Shown here: positions 1 through 6,090 of the stretch, piece after piece | How the letters are laid out: each line of letters begins with the position of its first letter | Position numbering within the stretch: the stretch's first letter is position 1 | Assembly (NCBI GenBank): GCA_947258895.1 | Contig: CAMYKE010000082.1 | Span: 1-6,648 of the forward strand | Reading direction: 5' to 3' | Length of the DNA: 6,648 bases | Source of the DNA: an uncultured Pseudomonadales bacterium | GTDB lineage: Bacteria; Pseudomonadota; Gammaproteobacteria; Pseudomonadales; IMCC2047 | Notes under the pieces: model-generated | Seen by the model: only the letters and a program-made list of their open reading frames with translations | The model's database searches: none | What the model was told of the DNA's origin: nothing | Translations under genes and position numbers: made by a program

Positions 1-62
1 AACCGTAACCCGCAACCCAAAAAGGGCGTACTATCGATACCAGGCCATATTTTGCAGTAACG

Positions 63-449
63 TTGTTGGCCCTTCTATCACCACTTTTTGTAACCTCCGT
101 TATGGCAAAGCAATACGGATCGCCCGACAGCACAGCATCAGATAACCGCCTCCTGCGGCATGTGGTGCTGTTCAAATTCAAGGAGGACACCCCGGCGGAT
201 GAGATTGAGAAAATCGAGCAGGAATTTGCCGCGCTACCTGCCAAAATACCTCAGATCGCTGCTTACGAATGGGGTTTGAACAACAGCCCTGAGGGCCTGG
301 ATAAAGGCTTTACCCATTGTTTTCTGGTTACGTTCAGGAGCGAGGAAGATCGGGCTATTTACCTGCCCCATGCCGATCACCAGGCATTTGTGTCACTGCT
401 CGGCCCGGCGGTAGAGGATGTCCTGGTGCTGGATTACTGGACGCCCTGA
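63..449 (+). CDS. Dabb-domain (dimeric alpha/beta barrel, stress-responsive A/B) protein, probably exported
   Basis: Residues about 32-126 match the Dabb fold: an opening RHVVLFKFK strand, a helix with EIEKIEQEF, the strand FTHCFLVTF, then YLPHADHQAF and a closing strand VLVLDYW. Proteins of this family are usually about 100 residues and form dimeric barrels; their substrates are mostly unknown, so no reaction can be assigned. Ahead of the domain lies a hydrophobic stretch ending VTSVMA, followed by KQYGSPDST, which looks like a signal peptide with cleavage after VMA. The start is uncertain. The frame is open from base 9, and TTG at 63 is the first standard start codon, but it leaves the signal without a charged N-region and has no good ribosome site. 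An ATC at 33 sits 6 bases after AAAGGG and would restore MDTRPYF at the front. ATG at 102 would remove the signal altogether. The gene converges on the MscS-like gene, with 20 bases between the stop codons. Confidence 0.8.
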   Translation: MLALLSPLFVTSVMAKQYGSPDSTASDNRLLRHVVLFKFKEDTPADEIEKIEQEFAALPAKIPQIAAYEWGLNNSPEGLDKGFTHCFLVTFRSEEDRAIYLPHADHQAFVSLLGPAVEDVLVLDYWTP

Positions 450-469
450 CGTCGTTGCCTGCGGACGGC

Positions 470-1054
470 TCATTCGGTTTCACTTTTTTGTCTTTTCGGC
501 TCAATATCCAGATTGTCCTCGGCATACGCCTGGCCGAGGCTCTTCGTGTCATCCCCCAGCCAGACGCGGATGGTGCGCTGGAACAACAGGTTTGCCGGAA
601 TCTGGAACTGGCTCTCGGTGCCCTCGGCGGAGGTATTCTTCAGCGTCACGTAGATCAGGTTCATGCCAGTGACCACTCCTTCCGCTACGATGTTGATTTC
701 ATTTTCCCTGACTTCGATACGATCGCCGACCCGAAAAGGCTGGAACAGCAGCAACAATATCGAGCACAACCCGTTGCTTAATACGCTCCAGTACGCAAAG
801 AACGCGACCGCCGCCACCACCGCGAACGCGGACAGGCTCGCCAAAACCGTGGAGGCGGTTAGCCCAAGGACTCGCATGGCAATCACCAGCATCGCGATCA
901 CCACGGTCCAGCGCGTGGCCGAGTCAATAACGGGAATGTAGCGGGGCGGTATCTTCGAGGTAAGAAAGGTTGAGCGTATACAGCGACGGATCGCATACAA
1001 AACCAGCCCGCCGATAGCTGCTATCAGGACCAGATAGAGCAGTTGTTCGATCAT
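470..1054 (-). CDS. Short MscS-family mechanosensitive channel protein
   Basis: The 194-residue protein has two N-terminal membrane helices (about 4-22 and 49-66). A third, Ala/Ser/Val-rich helix (about 70-104) corresponds to the MscS pore helix. It is followed by QPFRVGDRIEV (105-115), the sequence that opens the MscS beta domain. The beta domain continues through GVVTGMNLIYVTLKN and ends with QIPANLLFQRTIRVW (151-165). The C-terminal alpha/beta cage domain of classical MscS (about 286 residues) is absent; only a short charged tail remains, so this is a minimal member. It should sit in the inner membrane and let ions pass when membrane tension rises, although some short members are regulatory or of unknown gating. 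The start is well supported: TAGGAG lies 7 bases before the ATG on the minus strand. The gene diverges from hpd across a spacer of about 390 bases. Confidence 0.86.
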   Translation of the reverse strand: MIEQLLYLVLIAAIGGLVLYAIRRCIRSTFLTSKIPPRYIPVIDSATRWTVVIAMLVIAMRVLGLTASTVLASLSAFAVVAAVAFFAYWSVLSNGLCSILLLLFQPFRVGDRIEVRENEINIVAEGVVTGMNLIYVTLKNTSAEGTESQFQIPANLLFQRTIRVWLGDDTKSLGQAYAEDNLDIEPKRQKSETE

Positions 1055-1446
1055 TGTTAACTCCTAGTTGCTGTGGTTACCTGCGCAGCCTCGCAAGGCA
1101 GCGTTCTGGAGTGGGTAGGTCCAGCGGTGGCAACTCTGCAGTCCCCGGGTTACGCGATGGCTCGACCCGGAAATTCGAGGCCAGTGTAGAAGCTCTCAAC
1201 CCGTGTGGCAATCGGGAGCCGCCTGTTTTTCCGGCGAAAGCTGGCCCCCTGCCGCGAGAGCCGTGCGGCAAGGTGCCATGCAGTAGCGTCGCGGGGAATG
1301 CCTTCGCAGACCTGCTGTCCACAAACGACCGCTGCTGTCCGCAATGGGCCGGGTCGTCATGGCGAGGATACCCCGAGCCGCTATTGAACCCCGGTACTCC
1401 CCACCGGGTCTAATTTTACAATTGTTAGCCACTTTCAGGGGGGCTT
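1055..1446. other. Non-coding spacer between divergent MscS-like and hpd genes
   Basis: Several short open frames cross this stretch on both strands, but they overlap one another, lack ribosome sites and have Pro/Arg/Gly-rich compositions typical of shadow frames in G+C-rich DNA. No protein family is recognisable. It probably carries the promoters of both flanking genes. The only organised element I could find is the inverted repeat at 1390-1408 described separately. Parts of the middle (about 1200-1380) contain short inverted pieces and could be decayed intergenic repeats, but no clean unit repeats within the window. Confidence 0.6.
1384..1414 (+). promoter_or_regulatory. Candidate hpd promoter with an inverted repeat filling the spacer
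   Basis: TTGAAC (1384-1389) resembles a -35 box with 4 of 6 consensus bases. TCTAAT (1409-1414) resembles a -10 box with 5 of 6. They are 19 bases apart, and those 19 bases are exactly CCCGGT, a 7-base centre, and ACCGGG, a perfect 6-base inverted repeat. MerR-family activators act on promoters with 19- to 20-base spacers carrying a dyad in just this place. Transcription would start near 1420, giving a short leader to the hpd ATG at 1447. The boxes are inferred by eye. The same dyad followed by TCTAATTTT could instead be a weak terminator. Confidence 0.35.
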
Positions 1447-2502
1447 ATGGAAAGCATTGCTACTAACCCGATGGGTACCGATGGCTTTGAGTTTATCGAG
1501 TATACCGCCCGGGACAGCCGCCAGTTAGCCCGGGTGTTCGAGCAAATGGGATTTACCGCGATTGGGACCCACCGTTCCAAGGATGTGGTGTTATACCGCC
1601 AGGGCAACATCAATTTTGTTATAAACCATGAGCCGGGCAGTTTCGCCCAGGGCTTTGCCCGGATTCATGGGCCCTCGGTATGCGCGATCGGTATCCGTGT
1701 CAGTAACGCCGCCGCGGCCCTGAAGCGTGCGATAGCGCTCGGTGCGGAACCCCACCAGGGTCATCCCGGCCCGATGGAGCTGAATATCCCGGCAATCTAC
1801 GGCGTGGGCCGGAGCCTCATTTACCTGGTCGACTCCTATACCCACGGCAGCATCTACGATGTGGATTTCGTGCCTGTCCCGGGGGCCGACCTGCATCCGC
1901 GAGGCGTCGGGCTGTTCGAGGTGGACCATCTCACCAACAACGTCTGCGCCGGTCACATGGACAAATGGGCGAGCTTTTACGAGCGCATTTTCGGCTTTCG
2001 CGAGATTCGTTATTTCGATATTCACGGCAAGCAAACAGGATTGCGTTCCCGGGCGATGGTGAGCCCCTGCGGTAAGGTGCGGATCCCGATCAACGAACCC
2101 ACTGACCCCGGATCACAGATCCAGGAATACCTGAACCTGTACCATGGTGAAGGCGTGCAGCATATCGCAGTGGCAAGCAACAATATTTATGCCACCGTCG
2201 AAGCGCTGCGTGACAATGGCGTGAGTTTTATGGATGTGCCCGATACCTATTACGAACAGGTGGAACAACGGGTTCCCGGTCATGGTGAGGACCTGGCACG
2301 GCTGCGTAGCGACAGGATACTGATTGATGGCGCGCCCCAAAGTGGCGCCGGGCTGCTGTTGCAAATTTTTACCGACACCGTGATCGGGCCGATCTTCTTC
2401 GAAATTATCCAGCGCAAGAGCCATGATGGTTTTGGAGAGGGCAATTTCCAGGCGTTGTTCGAGGCCATCGAGCGCGACCAGTTGCAGCGCGGGGTGATCT
2501 AG
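1447..2502 (+). CDS. hpd: 4-hydroxyphenylpyruvate dioxygenase
   Basis: This Fe(II) enzyme turns 4-hydroxyphenylpyruvate and O2 into homogentisate and CO2, the second step of tyrosine breakdown, in the cytoplasm. The 351-residue length is typical of the short bacterial form. The two vicinal-oxygen-chelate domains are visible, an N-terminal one (about 10-140) and the catalytic one (about 155-325). The iron ligands are His161 in EVDHLTNNV, His239 in GVQHIAV and Glu319 in FFEIIQR, nearly the same positions as in the Pseudomonas enzyme. The C-terminal helix with FGEGNFQALFEAIERDQ that closes the active site is present, so the gene appears intact. The start is set by AGGGGGG just before the ATG. 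The stop codon is one base before the GTG of the truncated hmgA-like reading frame, suggesting an original tyrosine-degradation operon. Homogentisate could be polymerised to pyomelanin if nothing consumes it. Confidence 0.96.
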   Translation: MESIATNPMGTDGFEFIEYTARDSRQLARVFEQMGFTAIGTHRSKDVVLYRQGNINFVINHEPGSFAQGFARIHGPSVCAIGIRVSNAAAALKRAIALGAEPHQGHPGPMELNIPAIYGVGRSLIYLVDSYTHGSIYDVDFVPVPGADLHPRGVGLFEVDHLTNNVCAGHMDKWASFYERIFGFREIRYFDIHGKQTGLRSRAMVSPCGKVRIPINEPTDPGSQIQEYLNLYHGEGVQHIAVASNNIYATVEALRDNGVSFMDVPDTYYEQVEQRVPGHGEDLARLRSDRILIDGAPQSGAGLLLQIFTDTVIGPIFFEIIQRKSHDGFGEGNFQALFEAIERDQLQRGVI

Positions 2503-2503
2503 C

Positions 2504-2689
2504 GTGTCGAAAACCCGCTGGATATCGCTGCCGCGCGTGTCTGGCATGACGTCGCGCCAGTTCCATGCTGATCTACCGGCCGGCACCGTTGAGCGGGATT
2601 TGGGACGAGACGGGTTCTATAGTCCGGCGACGAATAGGTATCACCAGCCGTCTGAAAACCTGCCGTGGCAGGCAATCAGCCCCGATTAG
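2504..2689 (+). pseudogene. N-terminal remnant resembling homogentisate 1,2-dioxygenase
   Basis: The 61-codon frame begins with GTG one base after the hpd stop, with GGGGTG about 9 bases upstream. It reads SKTRWISLPRVSGMTSRQFH, then ADLPAGTVERDLGRDGFYSP and ATNRYHQPSENLPWQ. As I recall the homogentisate dioxygenases of proteobacteria, one type opens with the pattern LPR.EG..SRQAH.DLPEGTYERE.G.EGF.GP..H.YH..PPT.W, which this follows closely. Full-length enzymes are roughly 380-430 residues. Here the frame stops at TAG, and no continuation in another frame is visible before the next gene, so most of the protein, including the metal-binding region, is missing. The remnant keeps an open frame without internal stops, so the loss may be recent, or a short peptide may still be made. 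The family assignment is from memory of the pattern and not a search; the truncation holds only if that assignment is right. Confidence 0.55.
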
Positions 2690-2771
2690 GAGTAGTGCTA
2701 GCCCGGAATGAACCGCGTGATTGGCGCTGTGTCTAACCCAATGTGTCTGTATATGTGAGGGAGGGTCCGTG

Positions 2772-3707
2772 ATGACCCGTTTTCATGATCCACAACTGCA
2801 GCAATACGCCAGGTCCCACGGGCTGGTCGGTCTGACCGAGCCGACCCTGAAAGCCATCGCTGGCGGTAGCCCGGGCTACACGGTCGATACGGGGCGTCGC
2901 TTCATGGCCTTTCAGCGCCGTATCAACGAAACACTGCTGCAGCACCGGATTATCACCCGTAACCCCTATACCGCCTGGTTTCAGCTGGGGCGACAAAGCC
3001 GTGAGCAGGTGCAATCCTTCATCGTGCAATTTTCCGTGTTTTCCAACCAGTTCCTGGTCGCGCAGCTACAGAAAATGATCAATGCCGATACCCTGGAGGG
3101 GATGCGTGTGTCCAAGGAGATCCTTGCCAATGAGATCGGCGTGGCGTTCAGGTCCTCGCACACACCTGTCCCCGGTAGCACGGAGGCGAGCATCGAGGAT
3201 ACGGCTGCACCTGGCTCCGAGGAAGGCTCGGTGGAGGGCGGAACCTTTCGTTTTCGGGCGGCGCATTTCGAATGGTTGATGCAAATTGTAACCCGGCTCG
3301 GACTCGACTTTACGGATGTGGGGCGGCGTTGCCATGGTACACCCGCGACGCTGTTTTTTTGTGATGAGTTGATTCGCTTATACGGCAGCGAGGATTACCG
3401 CACCTCACAGGCTGCCAGCTATGCGGTCGAGAACTGGGCCGCGGCCGGTTTCTGGGATGAATTGGCCGAGGGGCTGCAAAAATTTAACCGACGCACCGGC
3501 GCGGACCTACCCGTGGGATTCTTTACCTGGCATAGCCGCATCGAGGCGCAGCACGCGTTGCATACCCAGGAAGAACTCGAGGAGTTGTATTTTAGCCGCG
3601 CAATCGAAGAGGACGATTTTATCCGCGTCGGAAATGAGATGCTCGACGGGGTGGCCGCGTTCTGGGATGGTCTCAATGAGCAGCGCGTGCAAATCAACGC
3701 CGCATAG
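2772..3707 (+). CDS. Heme-oxygenase-fold (TenA/PqqC/CADD-like) putative di-metal oxygenase
   Basis: The 311-residue protein is mostly helical. From about residue 63 it follows the heme-oxygenase-like fold: NPYTAWFQLG opens the first core helix and VQSFIVQFSVFSNQFLVAQL the second. It carries the six-residue pattern of non-heme di-metal oxidases of this fold (UndA, SznF and CADD are characterised members): Glu121 in ANEIG, His165 in RAAHFEWL, Glu220 in YAVEN, then His254, Glu258 and His261 in WHSRIEAQH. The last three have the i, i+4, i+7 spacing of CADD. This predicts an O2-using oxidase in the cytoplasm; the substrate is unknown. Between Glu121 and His165 is a Ser/Glu/Gly-rich insertion (about 128-160) that I do not expect in the family. 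ATG at 2772 is preferred because GAGGGAGGG lies 6 bases upstream; an upstream start at 2721 has no such site. It follows hpd and the hmgA-like remnant on the same strand, 82 bases after the remnant, so co-transcription is likely. Confidence 0.78.
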   Translation: MTRFHDPQLQQYARSHGLVGLTEPTLKAIAGGSPGYTVDTGRRFMAFQRRINETLLQHRIITRNPYTAWFQLGRQSREQVQSFIVQFSVFSNQFLVAQLQKMINADTLEGMRVSKEILANEIGVAFRSSHTPVPGSTEASIEDTAAPGSEEGSVEGGTFRFRAAHFEWLMQIVTRLGLDFTDVGRRCHGTPATLFFCDELIRLYGSEDYRTSQAASYAVENWAAAGFWDELAEGLQKFNRRTGADLPVGFFTWHSRIEAQHALHTQEELEELYFSRAIEEDDFIRVGNEMLDGVAAFWDGLNEQRVQINAA

Positions 3708-3817
3708 TTACGCAACGCAGGATGGATGCTCGCGCGGAGCAGTGATAACCTTCGTTGCCAGGGGCCAACAACTCCTGGAGGCCGTTTAGCCACTCCATTT
3801 TTAAAGCGGTAATCCAA

Positions 3818-3844
3818 CCAGGGTCGTCGGTGCGGCGAACCTGG
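3818..3844 (+). promoter_or_regulatory. Imperfect hairpin in the leader of the CBS-domain gene
   Basis: CCAGG (3818-3822) pairs with CCTGG (3840-3844). After one mismatch, TCG pairs with CGA and a T-G wobble closes a 7-base loop. The structure ends 32 bases before the ATG of the CBS gene. No T-run follows, so it is unlikely to be an intrinsic terminator. It could be a leader structure, an operator, or chance in G+C-rich DNA. The rest of the 169-base gap after the upstream gene shows nothing else I can support. Confidence 0.25.
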
Positions 3845-3876
3845 CATTGCAACGCACAAACAAGGGGAGTGATACC

Positions 3877-4473
3877 ATGAACGACCACGAATTTGCCGCG
3901 CTTTCCTGTATTCCTTTGAGCCCGGGCTCGATTTGTCCACTACCGCTCGAACCGCCCGATTTTGTCCGATTCGAAGATCCGGCCATCCGCGTGATGACGG
4001 ATTTCAAGACCGCTGTCACGGTCACGACAACGGCTGACGCAAGCGTAGACGACGCCCTCGAACACATGAAGACCGCTGGTGTACGCATGCTGCTGGTCAC
4101 CGACACCGGGCATTCCATAACTGGTCTCATCACCGCCAGGGATATCATGGGTGAACGCCCCATCAAGGTGGCGCAGGAATTGAGGATACCCCATGCGGAG
4201 ATCACCGTTGGCCAGATTATGACGCCCCATGAGGCCATCGTGGCTTTGACCCTGGTGACCGTTGACAATGCCTGCGTTGGGCATATTGTCGAGACACTCA
4301 ACCAACTCGAGCGCCAGCATATACTGGTCGTCGAAGACGACGAGGAAACCGGACTTCACCGCTTGCGGGGTATGTTTTCGCTCAGCCAGATCGGCAAACA
4401 GTTGCATCGGGACGTCACCCATCATCTCGGGGCGGCCCACTCCCTCGCCGAGATCGTGCATGAAATAAAGTGA
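3877..4473 (+). CDS. Tandem CBS-domain protein
   Basis: The 198-residue cytoplasmic protein has two CBS domains. The first runs from about 40 (VMTDFKTAVTVTTTADASVD) to 92, with VRMLLVTDTG and GLITARDIMG. The second runs from about 110 (VGQIMTPHEA) to 176, with QHILVVEDD and LRGMFSLSQIGKQL. Paired CBS domains form a Bateman module that usually binds adenine nucleotides and senses energy state. No enzyme, channel or DNA-binding domain is attached, so the partner is unknown. The first 39 residues are Pro-rich and of low complexity; similar leaders ending in a VMTDF motif seem common in stand-alone proteobacterial members. The ATG at 3877 has AAGGGGAG 7 bases upstream and is preferred to a TTG at 3847 with no site. 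The gene converges on the truncated LOG gene, with 66 G+C-rich bases between stop codons. Confidence 0.9.
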   Translation: MNDHEFAALSCIPLSPGSICPLPLEPPDFVRFEDPAIRVMTDFKTAVTVTTTADASVDDALEHMKTAGVRMLLVTDTGHSITGLITARDIMGERPIKVAQELRIPHAEITVGQIMTPHEAIVALTLVTVDNACVGHIVETLNQLERQHILVVEDDEETGLHRLRGMFSLSQIGKQLHRDVTHHLGAAHSLAEIVHEIK

Positions 4474-4539
4474 CTGGCCCGGCGCGAGTCCGCGGCCGGC
4501 AAGCCCGGGAGCGTGTGACAATCCGGCTGCCGCCCGGTC

Positions 4540-4947
4540 TCACCCCTGGATATTGTAATAGCGTTTGATTGCGTCCCACGCTTTCCGGGCAGTATCGACA
4601 AACTGAAACAGCAGCAAGTCTTCCTCCGCGGCTACCCCTGCATCTACCATCGCCTGGAAATCAATAATCCGGCACCAGTATTCACTGCGGAACAGCAATA
4701 CCGGCACCGGCGCGATTTTCCCGGTCAGAATCAGCGTCCGGGTTTCAAATAATTCGTCCAGCGTTCCAAATCCGCCGGGGCAGGCCACCAGCGCGTTGGC
4801 GCGCTTGAGGAAGTGCATCTTGCGGATGGCGAAATAGTGAAATTGAAAGCACAGTTCGGGGGTTATACAGGGATTGGGCTGTTGTTCGAAGGGTAAGGCG
4901 GTATTCAGCCCGATGCTTTTCCCGCCGGATTCCAGCGATACACCCAA
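4540..4947 (-). pseudogene. LOG-family phosphoribohydrolase-like gene, 5'-truncated copy
   Basis: The 135-codon frame covers the C-terminal part of a LOG (TIGR00730-type, 'lysine decarboxylase' label) protein. It has SLESGGKSIGLN, ELCFQFHYFAIRKMHFLKRA and the signature PGGFGTLDE (residues 57-65), then a normal C-terminus ending RYYNIQG. Family members hydrolyse nucleoside 5'-monophosphates to free base and ribose phosphate. About the first 100 residues of the usual protein, including the nucleotide-binding Rossmann start, are missing. On the minus strand the frame is closed by TGA about 40 bases upstream, and no ribosome site precedes the TTG used as start. A short match to the family's next motif may persist in a shifted frame just upstream (bases reading A-E-N-T before GVSLE). 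Compared with the second copy, changes such as N51, R70, L74, R87 and C92 fall at positions where copy B has K, L, Q, G and G, in line with the family pattern as I recall it. It is probably non-functional. Confidence 0.85.
4614..4861. repeat. Direct repeat, copy A (LOG gene segment)
   Basis: These 248 bases match 6401-6648 in the same orientation with no gaps and 14 mismatches counted by hand (about 94% identity). The match starts abruptly at GCAAGTCTTCC; to the left of it the two sequences are unrelated. It ends only because the window ends, so the true repeat may be longer. Confidence 0.93.
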
Positions 4948-5047
4948 AAGGTATTTTCGGCGCCCGGCGAGAATTCGCGTTTTTCACCGACCGCAAATCT
5001 CAACTCCTGTAAGGAATAATTCGAGCAGATAGCTCTCCCGCTGGAAA

Positions 5048-5081
5048 TTGAAGATCGCAACGATTGAGACTACTATGTCTC
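5048..5081 (+). promoter_or_regulatory. Candidate sigma70 promoter of the diguanylate cyclase gene, with palindrome over the -10
   Basis: TTGAAG (5048-5053) and TACTAT (5071-5076) each match 4 of 6 consensus bases and stand exactly 17 bases apart. GAGAC (5066-5070) and GTCTC (5077-5081) form a perfect inverted repeat bracketing the -10 box, which could be an operator for a repressor. The leader to the start codon at 5212 would be about 130 bases. The boxes were picked by eye and have no other support. Confidence 0.35.
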
Positions 5082-5211
5082 GCACCATTAAAGCGCGTGT
5101 GAGCATTCTTCACGGACATCACAGCCAGCACACCGCCGGTCTGCCGATTCAAAACTCCGGATCGCCCGGCCAGCGTGCATTTCGCATTATTGTTTAACCG
5201 CGGAACCAGGA

Positions 5212-6090
5212 ATGAATGTAGATCTACTTCAGCAACGAGCGCAGGCATTCGATTACCTGTTTGATGCGGTGGTGGTAACCGACTTGCAGGGCATCATAAT
5301 CGACTGGAATAAGGGCTCAGAAACTCTGTATGGCTATTGCAGGGAAGAGGCGATCGGCCAGCGCGTCGATATATTGCATGTTCCCGAAGATTCTGACCGC
5401 ATCACCTCAGAAGTTTTGCATGCGGTGGAAAAATCCGGAAAATGGTCGGGTGAAATCCGGATGTTGCGCAAGGATGGACGGATTGGCTGGATTGAGTCCA
5501 TGTGCGTACCGATCTGTGATGAGAACGACCAGATGATAGGCGCATTAGGTATCAATCGGGATATCACCGGTCGCAAGGAGGAAGCTGAACGCCTGAATTA
5601 TCTGGCGCATTATGATCAGCTCACAAAAATCCCCAATCGCTATCTGTTGCTTGACCGAGTTACCCACTTAATCGCGCAATGCAAACGCAGCAACGGCTCT
5701 TTTGCCTTGCTTTACATTGACCTGGATAATTTCAAAACAATTAACGATACCAAAGGTCACGCGATCGGCGACCAGATATTGGCGGAAGCGGCATTGCGTC
5801 TTCAGCAATCCATACGTGGCTCGGATACGGTCGCCCGGGTTGGTGGCGACGAGTTTGTCGTGTTGTTGGAAAATATTGCTGATAAAGCCAAAGTCTTGGC
5901 GATGGCGGAAACGCTTGTACGAACACTGGATAAACCGTTTGCTGTCAATGGTGAGGAAGTGGTTTTTGGGTGCAGCATTGGTATCGCCATATACCCCGAC
6001 AGCGGCACTTCGACGGATGAATTGCTCGCTGAGGCTGATAAGGCTATGTACAAAGCTAAACATAAGGGGCGTGGCGTTCATGTGGGCTAG
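5212..6090 (+). CDS. PAS-GGDEF diguanylate cyclase
   Basis: This cytoplasmic enzyme should make cyclic di-GMP from two GTP, with its output set by the PAS domain. The PAS domain spans about residues 8-120 (FDAVVVTDLQGIIIDWNKGS, SETLYGY, KDGRIGWIES, then the PAC end GALGINRDITGRKEEAERL). A short linker leads to the GGDEF domain (about 130-290): YDQLTKIPNRYLLLDR, LLYIDLDNFKTIND with metal-binding Asp170, and an intact GGDEF at 211-215. RGSD at 202-205, five residues ahead, is the inhibitory product-binding site, so feedback control is expected. No membrane helix or EAL domain is present. The C-terminus ends soon after YKAKHKGRG, slightly short for the family. The start is the first ATG in a frame open from 5092; AGGA is directly adjacent, a poor spacing, so translation may be weak. 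In the 60 bases from 5701, 21 are G or C, against 33 of 60 from 1921 in hpd. The gene lies between the two broken LOG copies. Confidence 0.94.
   Translation: MNVDLLQQRAQAFDYLFDAVVVTDLQGIIIDWNKGSETLYGYCREEAIGQRVDILHVPEDSDRITSEVLHAVEKSGKWSGEIRMLRKDGRIGWIESMCVPICDENDQMIGALGINRDITGRKEEAERLNYLAHYDQLTKIPNRYLLLDRVTHLIAQCKRSNGSFALLYIDLDNFKTINDTKGHAIGDQILAEAALRLQQSIRGSDTVARVGGDEFVVLLENIADKAKVLAMAETLVRTLDKPFAVNGEEVVFGCSIGIAIYPDSGTSTDELLAEADKAMYKAKHKGRGVHVG

Noticed and set aside
317..781. 154-codon plus-strand open frame
   Set aside because: It overlaps the Dabb gene and the antisense of the MscS-like gene, both of which have clear family motifs; it has no ribosome site and no recognisable family.
1200..1380. 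Possible decayed REP-like or MITE-like repeat in the spacer
   Set aside because: Short inverted pieces are present, but no second copy exists in the window and no terminal repeats or target duplication are visible.
1390..1420. Intrinsic terminator formed by the CCCGGT/ACCGGG dyad and TCTAATTTT
   Set aside because: The stem is only 6 base pairs, the T-run is broken by AA, and no plus-strand gene lies upstream to terminate. The promoter-spacer reading fits better, though terminator activity is not excluded.
2659..2672. CCTGCC-GT-GGCAGG inverted repeat near the end of the hmgA-like fragment
   Set aside because: The loop is too short for the full stem and there is no T-run; probably chance in coding-derived sequence.
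3727..3741. Hairpin TGCTC-GCGCG-GAGCA after the di-metal oxygenase gene
   Set aside because: It has a five-base stem with no T-run; too weak to call a terminator.
4745..4996. 83-codon minus-strand open frame overlapping LOG copy A
   Set aside because: It is a shifted reading of the LOG segment; the true family motifs are in the other frame.
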